NCBI GenBank assembly: GCA_965228615.1 | Contig: CBDDHT010000004.1 | Coordinates: forward strand, 2,170,001-2,234,000 | Length of the DNA stretch: 64,000 nucleotides | Origin: CBDDHT01 sp965228615 | GTDB lineage: Bacteria > Pseudomonadota > Alphaproteobacteria > Rhizobiales > Methyloligellaceae | Reading direction: 5' to 3' | In this document: positions 7,635-16,918 of the stretch, piece after piece | Layout of the letters: each line of letters starts with the position of its first letter | How positions within the stretch are numbered: the first letter of the stretch is position 1 | Notes under the pieces: generated by a model | The model's database searches: none | What the model saw: only the letters and a program-made list of their open reading frames with translations | Told to the model about the DNA's origin: nothing | Position numbers and translations under genes: made by a program

Positions 7635-8096
7635 GTGAGACCATTTGATCTATCCCCATTGTACAAATCCACCGTCGGCTTTGACCGCTTCGCGAATCTG
7701 CTCGATTCGATGGCGTCATCGGAAGTCGAAGCACCATCTTATCCGCCCTACAATATCGAGCGCCTTGGCGAGAATGAGTATCGCATCACCATGGCCGTTG
7801 CCGGTTTCGGCGAAGACGAGCTCAATGTTGAGGTCAAAGAGAACAGTCTGACCGTGCGCGGCGAGAAAAAGGCCGAAGAGGCCGAGCGCAGCTATCTGCA
7901 TCGCGGCATCGCATCGCGTGCCTTCGAGCGCCGCTTCCAGCTCGCAGACTATGTCGAAGTTCGCGGTGCCGACCTTGAGCACGGCATGCTGCATCTCGAT
8001 CTTGTCCGCGAGGTTCCGGAGAAGATGAAGCCGCGCAATATCGCCATCGGAACCGCAAAAGACGCCGGTCCGACAGTCATCGAAAACCAAGCCTAG
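7635..8096 (+). CDS. Small heat-shock protein, Hsp20/IbpA family
   Basis: This 153-residue small heat-shock protein begins at GTG 7635, fixed by a perfect AAGGAGG seven bases upstream and by the family N terminus MRPFDLSPLYKSTVGFDR. The alpha-crystallin domain covers about residues 40-130, with PPYNIE, YRITMAVAGF, LTVRGEKK and the closing GMLHLDLVREVPE segment. Such proteins hold unfolded clients for DnaK/ClpB and assemble into large oligomers. Expression should be doubly heat-controlled, by the RpoH promoter at 7509 and the ROSE-like leader. A strong terminator follows. Confidence 0.95.
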   Translation: MRPFDLSPLYKSTVGFDRFANLLDSMASSEVEAPSYPPYNIERLGENEYRITMAVAGFGEDELNVEVKENSLTVRGEKKAEEAERSYLHRGIASRAFERRFQLADYVEVRGADLEHGMLHLDLVREVPEKMKPRNIAIGTAKDAGPTVIENQA

Positions 8097-8142
8097 CACA
8101 TCCCCCCCAACAGGGCTGCAACCCTGTTCGTGCTAGATGTGG

Positions 8143-8172
8143 GCGGGCGTCCCTTTGGGGGCGCCCGCTTTC
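8143..8172 (+). terminator. Intrinsic terminator of hsp20
   Basis: An 11-bp stem (GCGGGCGTCCC paired with GGGGCGCCCGC, one G-U pair) with a short loop is followed by TTTCCT. It lies 46 nt past the hsp20 stop. Confidence 0.85.
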
Positions 8173-8306
8173 CTATGTCTGGAGGTCGCTGGTATTGAGC
8201 CACTTATGCTCAAACTGCGTACTTTCGATGCATTGGGTGCGGCCGAAAAACACGCTATGCCTTTAACCTTGTCTCGCGACGGCAAATCTGGCAATTTTGT
8301 GCCTTG

Positions 8307-8331
8307 ATTAGGACAGTAACACTGTCCTAAT
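8307..8331. promoter_or_regulatory. Putative operator dyad ATTAGGACAG-N5-CTGTCCTAAT
   Basis: Two perfect 10-bp arms flank the 5-base centre taaca. The size and spacing fit a binding site for a dimeric transcription factor. It lies 312 bp upstream of the gltB start. The regulator is unknown, and no regulator gene is adjacent. Confidence 0.5.
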
Positions 8332-8642
8332 TCTCGGATCGTCTCGGACGCGGACGGCGCTTAGGGAATTGGCGCACACACAGTCCGCCCAAAAATTGGG
8401 GTGATTCGAGTAAGGGGTGGCGAAATCCCGCCATCGCGGCCTGGCACATCCGGAAGCGAGGTCAACAACCCCGGTTGAGAGATCCGTCTCTCACGATCGG
8501 TCGGATCGCGTGCGGTTCGAGCTCCGACATGGGTGACGTGTCCGCGCCGCGAACACCGGTTCGCAGCGAGGCACACCATGGCGCGGCAAACGTTATGAGA
8601 TTTTTATCGCCATATGGCGCGGCACAAAAAGGGTGGGAACAG

Positions 8643-11600
8643 ATGACAATCAACGACTCACCAAGGACCGGTCACCAGGATATCCGCGCGATCGCCGCGC
8701 GGGACGGGCTCTATAACCCGGCCAAAGAACATGACGCCTGCGGCGTTGGTTTCGTCGTGGATCTCAAAGGGCGCAAAAGCCACAAGATCGTGCAGAACGG
8801 TCTGGAGATTCTGGTCAATCTCACGCATCGCGGCGCTGTCGGAGCCGATCCGCTTGCCGGTGACGGAGCCGGAATGCTGGTGCAGATTCCGCACGCATTC
8901 TTCGCAGCCGATTGCGCCGAGGTCGGCTTTCAATTGCCGGAGCCGGGGCACTATGGCGTCGGTCATATTTTCATGCCGCCGGACGGCCCGCTCAGACGCC
9001 ATTGCGAGGAGATCGTCGAGGCCGCCGTTGAGGCTGAGGGCCAGGTAGTTCTGGGCTGGCGCGATGTACCCGTCGACGATAGCTGTCTCTCACAGTCCGT
9101 CATCGATACCGAACCGGTTCACCGACAGATCTTTATCGGACGCGGTGCAGGTATCACTGATGACACAGAGTTCGAGCGCCGACTCTACGTTATGCGCAAA
9201 GTCATTTCGAACACGGTTTTCCGCGAGACCGATGGCCGCGACAATGGATTCTATATCGTCTCCCTGTCCTGCCGGACAATCGTCTACAAGGGCATGTTTC
9301 TTGCCAACCAGCTCGGACCCTATTATCTCGATCTGGCTGATGAACGGTTCGCGACGGCGCTTGCACTGATCCATCAGCGCTTCTCGACAAATACCTTTCC
9401 GTCCTGGAAGCTGGCACACCCCTATCGAATGGTCGCCCACAATGGCGAGATCAATACGCTGCGCGGCAACGTGAACTGGATGGCCGCGCGCCAGGCGAGC
9501 GTCTCATCAGAGGTGTTGGGAGACGACATCGAAAAGCTGTGGCCGATCTCCTATGAGGGCCAGTCGGACACGGCCTGTTTCGACAATGCACTCGAATTCC
9601 TCATTCAGGGCGGCTACTCGCTGCCTCATGCAGCGATGATGCTGATACCGGAGGCATGGGCCGGAAATCCGCTCATGGGGGCCGATCGCCGTGCCTTTTA
9701 CGAATATCATGCGGCCTTGATGGAGCCCTGGGACGGACCGGCAGCGGTTGCGTTCACAGACGGACGGCAGATCGGCGCGACACTGGACCGTAACGGCCTG
9801 AGGCCGGCGCGCTATCTGGTAACGGACGACGACCTCGTCGTCATGTCATCGGAAAGCGGTGTCCTGCCGATCCCGGAAGAAAAGATCATCCGCAAATGGC
9901 GTCTTCAACCAGGCAAGATGCTGCTCATCGATCTCGAAAAGGGTCGCATTGTTTCTGATGAGGAAATCAAGTCCGAACTCGCATCGGCCAACCCTTATCG
10001 AACATGGTTGGACCGCGGTCATATTCAGGTTCGTGATCTTCCGCCGGTGCCGCAACCTGCGCCGCTCTCCAATGTCCCGCTCCTCGACCGCCAGCAGGCG
10101 TTCGGATATACGCAGGAAAGCCTGAAATTTCTCATGTCGCCAATGGCGCATGTCGGTCAGGAGCCGGTTGGGTCGATGGGCAGCGACACGCCGATCTCTG
10201 CACTCTCCAGCCGACCGAAGCTTCTGCACACTTACTTCAAACAGAATTTTGCCCAGGTCACGAACCCTCCGATCGATCCGATCCGCGAAGAGCTGGTCAT
10301 GTCGCTTGTGACATTCATCGGCCCGCGCCCGAACATCCTGGATCTGGAGGGGACATCGGAAAAGAAGCGTATCTTTGCACCGCAGCCGATCTTCGCCAAT
10401 AGCGGCCTCGAGAAGATTCGGATGATCGGCGATATTGCCGACAACCAGTTCCAGACCGTAACGCTGGACATTACTTATAAGGCGGAAAAGGGCGCAAACG
10501 GCCTTGAAGGCGCCCTCGATTATCTGTGCGAGCGGGCCGAAAAGGCCGTGCAGGATGGCTTCAATATCATCATTCTCTCGGACCGGCTGACCGGACCGGA
10601 ACGCATTCCTTTGCCGGCCCTGCTGGCAACATCGGCGGTCCATAATTACCTCATACGCTGCGGACTGCGCACCTCGGTCGGCATCGTCATCGAGACGGGC
10701 GAAGCCCATGAGATCCACCAATTCTGCACTCTCGCCGGTTATGGCGCCGAGGCCATCAATCCCTATCTCGCTTTTGAAACGCTCGAGGATATGGCGGCCG
10801 ATGAGAATGAAAACCTGACACCCGACCAGGCCGTCCGTCGCTACATCAAGGCTATCGACAAGGGCATGTTGAAAGTCATGTCCAAAATGGGCATTTCGAC
10901 CTTCCAATCCTACTGCGGCGCCCAGATTTTCGATGCCGTCGGTTTGCACTCAGAATTTGTGAACAAGTATTTCTTCGGCACCCACACCCAGGTGGAAGGT
11001 GTCGGTCTTGCAGAGATTGCGGCGGAAACCGTGGAGCGCCATCGTCTCGCATTTTCGGATGCACCGGTCTACCGCAATGCGCTGGATGTCGGCGGTGAAT
11101 ATGCCTTTCGGCTTCGCGGAGAGGCCCATAGCTGGACACCGGATACGGTTGCCGACCTGCAGCATGCCGTTCGCGGCAATCTGCCAGAGAAGTACAAGAC
11201 ATTTGCCCGGACGGTGAACGAACAGAACGAGCAATTGATGACCTTGCGCGGCCTGTTCCGGATCAAGGGCGCAGAGGAAATGGGCCACCAGGTCGTCCCG
11301 CTCGACGAAGTGGAACCTGCCGCGGATATCGTGAAGCGGTTCGCGACCGGAGCCATGTCGTTCGGATCCATCAGCCGTGAGGCGCATACGACCCTTGCTG
11401 TCGCCATGAACCGGATCGGCGGCAAGTCGAACACGGGCGAAGGCGGCGAAGAACGCAATCGCTACAAGCCGAAGCCCAACGGCGACTCCGAGCGTTCGGC
11501 CATCAAACAGGTCGCATCGGGGCGTTTTGGTGTCACGACTGAATATCTTGTCAATTCGGACATGATGCAGATCAAGATGGCACAGGGCGCGAAGCCCGGT

Positions 11601-13340
11601 GAAGGTGGCCAGCTCCCTGGCCACAAGGTCGATGCAACAATTGCTCGTGTGCGTCATTCGACGCCGGGCGTCGGTCTCATCTCCCCGCCGCCGCATCACG
11701 ACATCTACTCGATTGAAGACTTGGCACAACTCATTTTCGACCTGAAGAATGTGAACCCTGACGCCGACGTATCGGTCAAGCTTGTCTCCGAGGTCGGCGT
11801 CGGTACGGTCGCCGCGGGCGTAGCCAAGGCACGTGCCGACCATGTAACGATCTCAGGCTTTGAAGGTGGCACGGGCGCAAGCCCCCTCACCTCGATCAAG
11901 CATGCCGGATCGCCCTGGGAAATCGGCCTCGCCGAAACACAGCAGACCCTCGTCCTGAACCAATTGCGCGGGCGCATTGCCGTGCAGGTCGATGGTGGAA
12001 TGCGTACAGGCCGCGACGTGATCGTTGGTGCTCTTTTGGGCGCTGACGAGTTTGGATTTTCGACCGCCCCTCTCATTGCCGCCGGCTGCCTGATGATGCG
12101 CAAATGCCATCTCAACACCTGCCCTGTCGGCATTGCCACGCAGGATCCGGTTCTTCGCCAGCGCTTCCGCGGCGAGCCCGAGCATGTGATCAATTATTTC
12201 TTCTATGTCGCGGAGGAAATCCGGGAGCTCATGAGCCAGATGGGCTTCCGAACGATCGACGAGATGATCGGCCAAACCGATTGGCTCGACAAAGAGCGTG
12301 CGATCGATCACTGGAAGGCAAAGGGGCTCGACTTCACGAAGCTGTTCCACAAACCCGAAGTTCCACCGGATGTCGCCATCTACAACATGGCGCGCCAGAC
12401 CCATCATCTGGATCGGGTGCTGGACCGAAAGCTGATCGAGCAATGTGCACCTGCACTTGATGACGGGACACCGGTCAAGCTCGACGTGGAAATCCGCAAT
12501 ACCGACCGTTCGGCCGGCGCAATGCTGTCCGGTGAAATCGCCAAACGATACGGTAGCAAGGGACTGCGTGAGGATACGATCTGGATCCACTTCCGTGGCA
12601 CAGCCGGCCAGAGCTTCGGCACCTGGGTCACGTCCGGCGTTACGCTCGACCTGGAAGGCGAAGCCAACGACTATGTGGGTAAAGGCCTCTCAGGCGGACG
12701 CCTGATCGTGCGCCCGTCTCCCGATAGTGCGATTATTCCCGAAGAGAGCATCATCGTCGGCAACACCGTGCTCTATGGCGCAATCTCGGGTGAATGTTAT
12801 TTCCGCGGCATTGCGGGCGAGCGTTTTGCCGTTCGGAACTCGGGGGCCGTCGCTGTCGTCGAGGGAACCGGCGACCATGGCTGCGAGTATATGACAGGCG
12901 GTGTCGTCGTCGTCATTGGGCCGACCGGATGCAACTTTGCAGCCGGAATGTCCGGCGGCGTAGCCTACGTGCTCGATGAGATCGGCGACTTCAAACGGCG
13001 CTGCAATCTCGCAATGGTGGACCTGGAGCCCATTGTCGCCGAAGACGAGAAAATGGAGCATCTGGCCCATCAAGGCGGAGATCTGGAAAGCCATGGTCTC
13101 GTGGATGTGGCATCGGACATGACGCGGTTCGACGCAGAGCGGCTGCGCCAGCTAATCGAAAATCATCTGCACTACACGAATTCGGAACGCGCACGTCAGA
13201 TCCTCGATGATTGGGACGCCTACCTGCCGCAGTTCGTGAAAGTCATGCCGGTCGAGTATCGCCGGGCGCTCGAAGAGATGGAGCGCCAACAAGCCCAAGG
13301 CACCGGCGAGCTCGAAATCGGCCTACGGAGGGATGGGTAA
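8643..13340 (+). CDS. gltB: Glutamate synthase [NADPH], large subunit
   Basis: This 1565-residue protein is the large (alpha) subunit of NADPH-glutamate synthase, which with GltD makes two glutamates from glutamine and 2-oxoglutarate (the GS/GOGAT route of ammonia assimilation). The class II glutamine amidotransferase domain begins with the catalytic Cys33 in HDACGVGF; the pro-peptide before it is normally removed. The central domain and the FMN-binding synthase domain follow (GEGGEE, PGEGGQLPGHKV, SPPPHHDIYSIEDLAQLI, GGTGASP). The 3Fe-4S cluster motif is CHLNTCPVGIATQDP. The C-terminal beta-helix domain is rich in G-G repeats (GGRLIVRP, GGVVVVIG). The ATG at 8643 is preceded by a G-rich site. 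gltD starts 5 nt after the stop. Confidence 0.98.
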   Translation: MTINDSPRTGHQDIRAIAARDGLYNPAKEHDACGVGFVVDLKGRKSHKIVQNGLEILVNLTHRGAVGADPLAGDGAGMLVQIPHAFFAADCAEVGFQLPEPGHYGVGHIFMPPDGPLRRHCEEIVEAAVEAEGQVVLGWRDVPVDDSCLSQSVIDTEPVHRQIFIGRGAGITDDTEFERRLYVMRKVISNTVFRETDGRDNGFYIVSLSCRTIVYKGMFLANQLGPYYLDLADERFATALALIHQRFSTNTFPSWKLAHPYRMVAHNGEINTLRGNVNWMAARQASVSSEVLGDDIEKLWPISYEGQSDTACFDNALEFLIQGGYSLPHAAMMLIPEAWAGNPLMGADRRAFYEYHAALMEPWDGPAAVAFTDGRQIGATLDRNGLRPARYLVTDDDLVVMSSESGVLPIPEEKIIRKWRLQPGKMLLIDLEKGRIVSDEEIKSELASANPYRTWLDRGHIQVRDLPPVPQPAPLSNVPLLDRQQAFGYTQESLKFLMSPMAHVGQEPVGSMGSDTPISALSSRPKLLHTYFKQNFAQVTNPPIDPIREELVMSLVTFIGPRPNILDLEGTSEKKRIFAPQPIFANSGLEKIRMIGDIADNQFQTVTLDITYKAEKGANGLEGALDYLCERAEKAVQDGFNIIILSDRLTGPERIPLPALLATSAVHNYLIRCGLRTSVGIVIETGEAHEIHQFCTLAGYGAEAINPYLAFETLEDMAADENENLTPDQAVRRYIKAIDKGMLKVMSKMGISTFQSYCGAQIFDAVGLHSEFVNKYFFGTHTQVEGVGLAEIAAETVERHRLAFSDAPVYRNALDVGGEYAFRLRGEAHSWTPDTVADLQHAVRGNLPEKYKTFARTVNEQNEQLMTLRGLFRIKGAEEMGHQVVPLDEVEPAADIVKRFATGAMSFGSISREAHTTLAVAMNRIGGKSNTGEGGEERNRYKPKPNGDSERSAIKQVASGRFGVTTEYLVNSDMMQIKMAQGAKPGEGGQLPGHKVDATIARVRHSTPGVGLISPPPHHDIYSIEDLAQLIFDLKNVNPDADVSVKLVSEVGVGTVAAGVAKARADHVTISGFEGGTGASPLTSIKHAGSPWEIGLAETQQTLVLNQLRGRIAVQVDGGMRTGRDVIVGALLGADEFGFSTAPLIAAGCLMMRKCHLNTCPVGIATQDPVLRQRFRGEPEHVINYFFYVAEEIRELMSQMGFRTIDEMIGQTDWLDKERAIDHWKAKGLDFTKLFHKPEVPPDVAIYNMARQTHHLDRVLDRKLIEQCAPALDDGTPVKLDVEIRNTDRSAGAMLSGEIAKRYGSKGLREDTIWIHFRGTAGQSFGTWVTSGVTLDLEGEANDYVGKGLSGGRLIVRPSPDSAIIPEESIIVGNTVLYGAISGECYFRGIAGERFAVRNSGAVAVVEGTGDHGCEYMTGGVVVVIGPTGCNFAAGMSGGVAYVLDEIGDFKRRCNLAMVDLEPIVAEDEKMEHLAHQGGDLESHGLVDVASDMTRFDAERLRQLIENHLHYTNSERARQILDDWDAYLPQFVKVMPVEYRRALEEMERQQAQGTGELEIGLRRDG

Positions 13341-13345
13341 GCCGC

Positions 13346-14764
13346 ATGGGGAAGGTCACAGGCTTTCTAGAGATTGAACGGCGCGATACGACATATCAGC
13401 CGGCGGCGGACCGCATTCGCCATTTCAAGGAATTCATAACTCCGCTCGAAGACAAGGAAGCGGAGCGACAGGCAACGCGCTGTATGGACTGCGGCATTCC
13501 CTATTGTCATACGGGATGTCCGGTGAACAACCAGATTCCGGATTGGAACGACCTTCTCTTCCAGAAGGATTGGGAGGAAGCTGCCCGCAATCTTCATTCA
13601 ACCAATAATTTTCCAGAGTTCACCGGACGCATCTGTCCTGCGCCCTGCGAGGAAGCGTGTACGCTCAACCTTGAGGACGTGCCGGTTACGATCAAGAACA
13701 TCGAGTGGGCGATTGCAGACAAAGCCATCACGGAGGGTTGGATCAAGCCCGAACCACCGCAGCGGCTGTCAGGAAAACGTATAGGGATCGTCGGCTCAGG
13801 CCCTGCCGGCCTCGCCTGCGCGCAGCAACTGGCCCGCCGTGGTCACGAAGTCCATATTTTCGAGCGCGAAGCGAAGGCCGGCGGTCTTCTGCGCTACGGC
13901 ATTCCGGACTTCAAGATGGAAAAGGAACCTATTGACTACCGCGTGAAGCAGCTTGAGGCCGAAGGCGTCACGTTCCACTACAATGTAAATGTGGGTGTGG
14001 ATCATCCGGTCAAAGACATTATCGATAGCCATGACGCAGTCCTGCTTGCGCTTGGCGCTGAAAAACCACGAGACGTTCCCGCGACCGGCCTCGAGCTTAA
14101 CGGCGTGCATTTCGCCATGCCATATCTGGTGCAGCAGAATAAGCGTCTCGGCCATGAAGATATCTCGGATGAGGTTCCGATCCTTGCGGAAGGAAAAGAT
14201 GTGGTCGTCATCGGCGGCGGCGACACGGCAAGCGACTGCATAGGCACGGCATTCCGTCAAAAGGCGGTTTCGGTAACCCAACTCGATATTCGCCCTGTCC
14301 CTCCGATGAAGGAAGACAAAGGCCTGGTTTGGCCCAACTGGGCCGTAAAGTTCCGAACCTCATCGAGCCAGGCCGAGGGAGCCGCACGAGAATTCTCAAC
14401 CGGCACCCTCGAAATGGTTGGCGAGATGGGCCGTGTGACCGGCGTCAAATGCGCCAGGGTCGATGAAGCCCGCAATCCCCTGCCCGAGACCGAATTCATT
14501 CTTCCGGCCGAACTCGTTCTCCTGGCAATCGGCTTTCAGAGCCCGATCCATGAAGGCGCCATCAACGACCTTGGCCTTGAATTGGACGAACGCGGAAACG
14601 TCGCAGCAAACACCGAGGATTACATCACGACCAATCCGAAGGTTTTTGCAGCCGGCGATATGCGCCAGGGCCAATCGCTGGTCGTCTGGGCCATTCGCGA
14701 AGGCCGGCAGGCTGCCCGCTCGATCGAGATCTTCCTAACTGGCAGCTCCGACCTGCCGCGCTAA
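13346..14764 (+). CDS. gltD: Glutamate synthase [NADPH], small subunit
   Basis: This 472-residue beta subunit of glutamate synthase takes electrons from NADPH through FAD and 4Fe-4S clusters and passes them to GltB. The N-terminal cluster-binding Cys motifs are CMDCGIPYCHTGCPV and CPAPCEEACT. The FAD Rossmann motif is IVGSGPAGLACAQQLARRGH and the NADPH motif is VVVIGGGDTASDCIGTA. The C-terminal FAD-contacting segment contains VFAAGDMRQGQSLVVWAI. The start at 13346 lies 5 nt after gltB, with a GGAGGG ribosome-binding site inside the end of gltB, so the two are translated from one message. Confidence 0.97.
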   Translation: MGKVTGFLEIERRDTTYQPAADRIRHFKEFITPLEDKEAERQATRCMDCGIPYCHTGCPVNNQIPDWNDLLFQKDWEEAARNLHSTNNFPEFTGRICPAPCEEACTLNLEDVPVTIKNIEWAIADKAITEGWIKPEPPQRLSGKRIGIVGSGPAGLACAQQLARRGHEVHIFEREAKAGGLLRYGIPDFKMEKEPIDYRVKQLEAEGVTFHYNVNVGVDHPVKDIIDSHDAVLLALGAEKPRDVPATGLELNGVHFAMPYLVQQNKRLGHEDISDEVPILAEGKDVVVIGGGDTASDCIGTAFRQKAVSVTQLDIRPVPPMKEDKGLVWPNWAVKFRTSSSQAEGAAREFSTGTLEMVGEMGRVTGVKCARVDEARNPLPETEFILPAELVLLAIGFQSPIHEGAINDLGLELDERGNVAANTEDYITTNPKVFAAGDMRQGQSLVVWAIREGRQAARSIEIFLTGSSDLPR

Positions 14765-14868
14765 CATTTTGGGGCTCCAGCAGCTTTCCAAAACTACGTC
14801 CGGGGCGTACGGTTCATTTGGATAGCTGACAGACTTCCGCATGCAACGATGTGCACGCGGTCCGCGCG

Positions 14869-15333
14869 TCAATATCGCGATGCGCTGGAATATGCGCCCG
14901 GAGCAACAGTGTCCTCGGCAACTTTTGTGGATGGCGGCAACGCATCATCGGCGCTGTCGGCAGCCCTCATGAAGCCGAAAGTCAGATCCTGCCATTGGCT
15001 CTGGCGCGCGGTGCCAACGGCGTCTCTGATCCGCTCGACGACCAATGTGAGGCGCTTTTGCTGCATGAGTTCATGCCATTCCTCGCTCGCCTCCAGAACG
15101 CGAATCCCCAAATCGCTTTCGGACAGTTTGTAGGAATACTGAACGAGAGCCGCCGAGTTGAACAAGCCGAGGACGACTGCCGCAATACAGAGCGCCCCGA
15201 GAACACTGAGCCGGTGGATGCGCTTTTCACTTTTGGCCGAAGATGAGGAATCGATCGTATTGAGCGCATGTGTGTATTCGGCTGCTTTACGCTGTGCTGC
15301 CGACTCTCTCCGAAAATCCATTGCAAATGACAT
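14869..15333 (-). CDS. Small single-span membrane protein of unknown function
   Basis: This 154-residue protein has a polar N-terminal part of about 42 residues, one transmembrane helix (about 46-66, LSVLGALCIAAVVLGLF) and a mostly helical C-terminal part that is probably periplasmic, ending in a low-complexity tail. The start at 15333 is chosen because GGGGAG stands just upstream; an upstream in-frame start would overlap the previous gene. It begins 16 nt after the MBOAT gene on the same strand, so it is probably the last gene of the envelope-modification run. I recognise no domain. Confidence 0.65.
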   Translation of the reverse strand: MSFAMDFRRESAAQRKAAEYTHALNTIDSSSSAKSEKRIHRLSVLGALCIAAVVLGLFNSAALVQYSYKLSESDLGIRVLEASEEWHELMQQKRLTLVVERIRDAVGTARQSQWQDLTFGFMRAADSADDALPPSTKVAEDTVAPGAYSSASRY

Positions 15334-15349
15334 GAGAGCTCCCCGCTTC

Positions 15350-16834
15350 TCAGAACTGGAAATAGATGAATGGCGCGACACCTTCAGGTGACACCGACTC
15401 GATGATGAGAATGCCAAACCCCAGGATCAATCCCAGGGGGATCATGCCAATCCCTTCAAGTCGCGTTGCCGTCTTGGTGATCAGGTCTTTGGGCAGGAAA
15501 TGCGCCGCCAGCGACAAGCCGACGAGCAGAACCATGAATGGTTGCCAGAGTTCGGCAGGCTCAGACCAATCCCCAAGGCCGGCGACATAGTTCATTGCCA
15601 CGCTGAAATCCTCCGCACGGAAAAAGATCCATGCCAGGCAAACGATATGGAAAGTCACCAGCACGCCGAGAACGCGGCCAAGGAACGACTCCCGTCGCGG
15701 CACAGGAACGGCTGCGGCGCCGACCGTGCCACGGCCATATCCGGCGACGCTCATGTCGGGGGTGGCCCGCTTCTGTCGCAGCCCCATGATGAAACGCTCA
15801 ATGGCCAAAGCGCTGCCGTGAATGACGCCCCAGACGATGAACGTCCATGCTGCTCCATGCCAGATCCCGCCAAGAAACATCGTCAGAAAGAGATTGCGAT
15901 AGGTCTTGAGCGTTCCGCCCTGGCTGCCGCCTAAAGGTTTGTAAAGATAGTCACGCAGCCATTCGGACAAGGAGATATGCCAGCGCCGCCAGAACTCCTT
16001 GAGCGATGAGGCTCTGTATGGCTGATTAAAGTTCCAGTTGAAGCGATATCCAAGCAGTGCCGCGACACCGATGGCGATGTCGCTATAGCCGGAGAAGTCG
16101 CAGTAGATCTGAACGGCATAGCCATAGATGGCAAGCATTAGGTCCGGTGCAGAAACAACGGACGGGTCAAAGAAGACCGTGTCGACGAGTTCTGTCGCCA
16201 GATAGTTCGCGACCACCATTTTCTTGAACAATCCAACGAGGATCAGAACGATGCCGAGTGTCACCATGGAGCGTTCGAGTTTCGGTGCCTGGCGCAGCTG
16301 TGGAAGAAAGTGCGCAGCCCGGACGATCGGACCGGCGACCAGCTGGGGGAAAAAGGAGATATAGAGAAAGACATCCAGAACGGAGGCGTCCGCCTTCATC
16401 TCCCGGCGGTAGACATCGACGACATAAGAGATGCCCTGGAAGGTGAAGAAGGAGATCCCGACGGGCAGGATGATCTCCATGAACGGCAGGTCACGCTCCC
16501 AACCGACCGTCACGAGTATGTCCGCCAGGGAATCCAGGAAGAAACCGTAATATTTGAAGAAACCCAGAATGACGAGATTGAGCGCGACGGCCGTGCCGAC
16601 AAGGATGCGGCGCTGCTTGTCATCCTCGGTGAGCGACAACAGTCGCCCTGCCACGTAATTGATCAATGAGCTCGATGCCAGCAGCACCGTGAAGCGCCAA
16701 TCCCAATAACCGTAGAAGAGATAGCTTGCCCCTAACAATAGCGTCTTGCGCAGTTCGAACTTGTGTCTCAGTTCCCAGCTCAGCCCAAAGACAAGCAAAA
16801 AAAACAGCGCAAAATCAAGCGTCGGAAACAGCAT
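15350..16834 (-). CDS. MBOAT-family O-acyltransferase (AlgI/PatA-like)
   Basis: This 494-residue polytopic membrane protein is of the membrane-bound O-acyltransferase family, in the AlgI/DltB/PatA branch. It has about ten hydrophobic segments, the conserved RRWHISLSEWLRDYLYKPLGG segment and the GGIWHGAAWTFIVWG segment containing the invariant His. Members move acetyl groups from cytoplasmic acetyl-CoA across the membrane, to be placed on alginate, teichoic acid or peptidoglycan by a periplasmic SGNH partner. Two SGNH proteins are encoded directly upstream on the same strand and two lytic transglycosylases beyond them, which favours a cell-wall substrate. No alginate genes are present. The substrate is inference. 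Confidence 0.88.
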   Translation of the reverse strand: MLFPTLDFALFFLLVFGLSWELRHKFELRKTLLLGASYLFYGYWDWRFTVLLASSSLINYVAGRLLSLTEDDKQRRILVGTAVALNLVILGFFKYYGFFLDSLADILVTVGWERDLPFMEIILPVGISFFTFQGISYVVDVYRREMKADASVLDVFLYISFFPQLVAGPIVRAAHFLPQLRQAPKLERSMVTLGIVLILVGLFKKMVVANYLATELVDTVFFDPSVVSAPDLMLAIYGYAVQIYCDFSGYSDIAIGVAALLGYRFNWNFNQPYRASSLKEFWRRWHISLSEWLRDYLYKPLGGSQGGTLKTYRNLFLTMFLGGIWHGAAWTFIVWGVIHGSALAIERFIMGLRQKRATPDMSVAGYGRGTVGAAAVPVPRRESFLGRVLGVLVTFHIVCLAWIFFRAEDFSVAMNYVAGLGDWSEPAELWQPFMVLLVGLSLAAHFLPKDLITKTATRLEGIGMIPLGLILGFGILIIESVSPEGVAPFIYFQF

Positions 16835-16918
16835 CTACCCAACCCACTTCTACTCGACCGCAGCATGGAGCGGCCTCGCACCATGCCAGCGGCAACAAAC
16901 TCAAGCTCTATTCATGCT

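Larger units (their letters stand above)
8097..8642. other. Intergenic region hsp20 to gltB
   Basis: This 546-base stretch holds a small hairpin (cagggctgcaaccctg, about 8111-8126), the hsp20 terminator (8143-8172), a 10-bp dyad (8307-8331) and the gltB promoter region. No separate coding frame is convincing. In-frame codons upstream of 8643 could extend gltB to 8475, but the family N terminus argues against it. Confidence 0.6.

Noticed and set aside
8441..8460. A possible sigma-54 promoter (TGGCAC followed by GC) upstream of gltB
   Set aside because: The GG and GC elements are one base too far apart and the TTGC block is missing.
9846..12590. Several long minus-strand frames opposite gltB
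   Set aside because: They are antisense shadows of a highly conserved gene with full-length family agreement on the plus strand.
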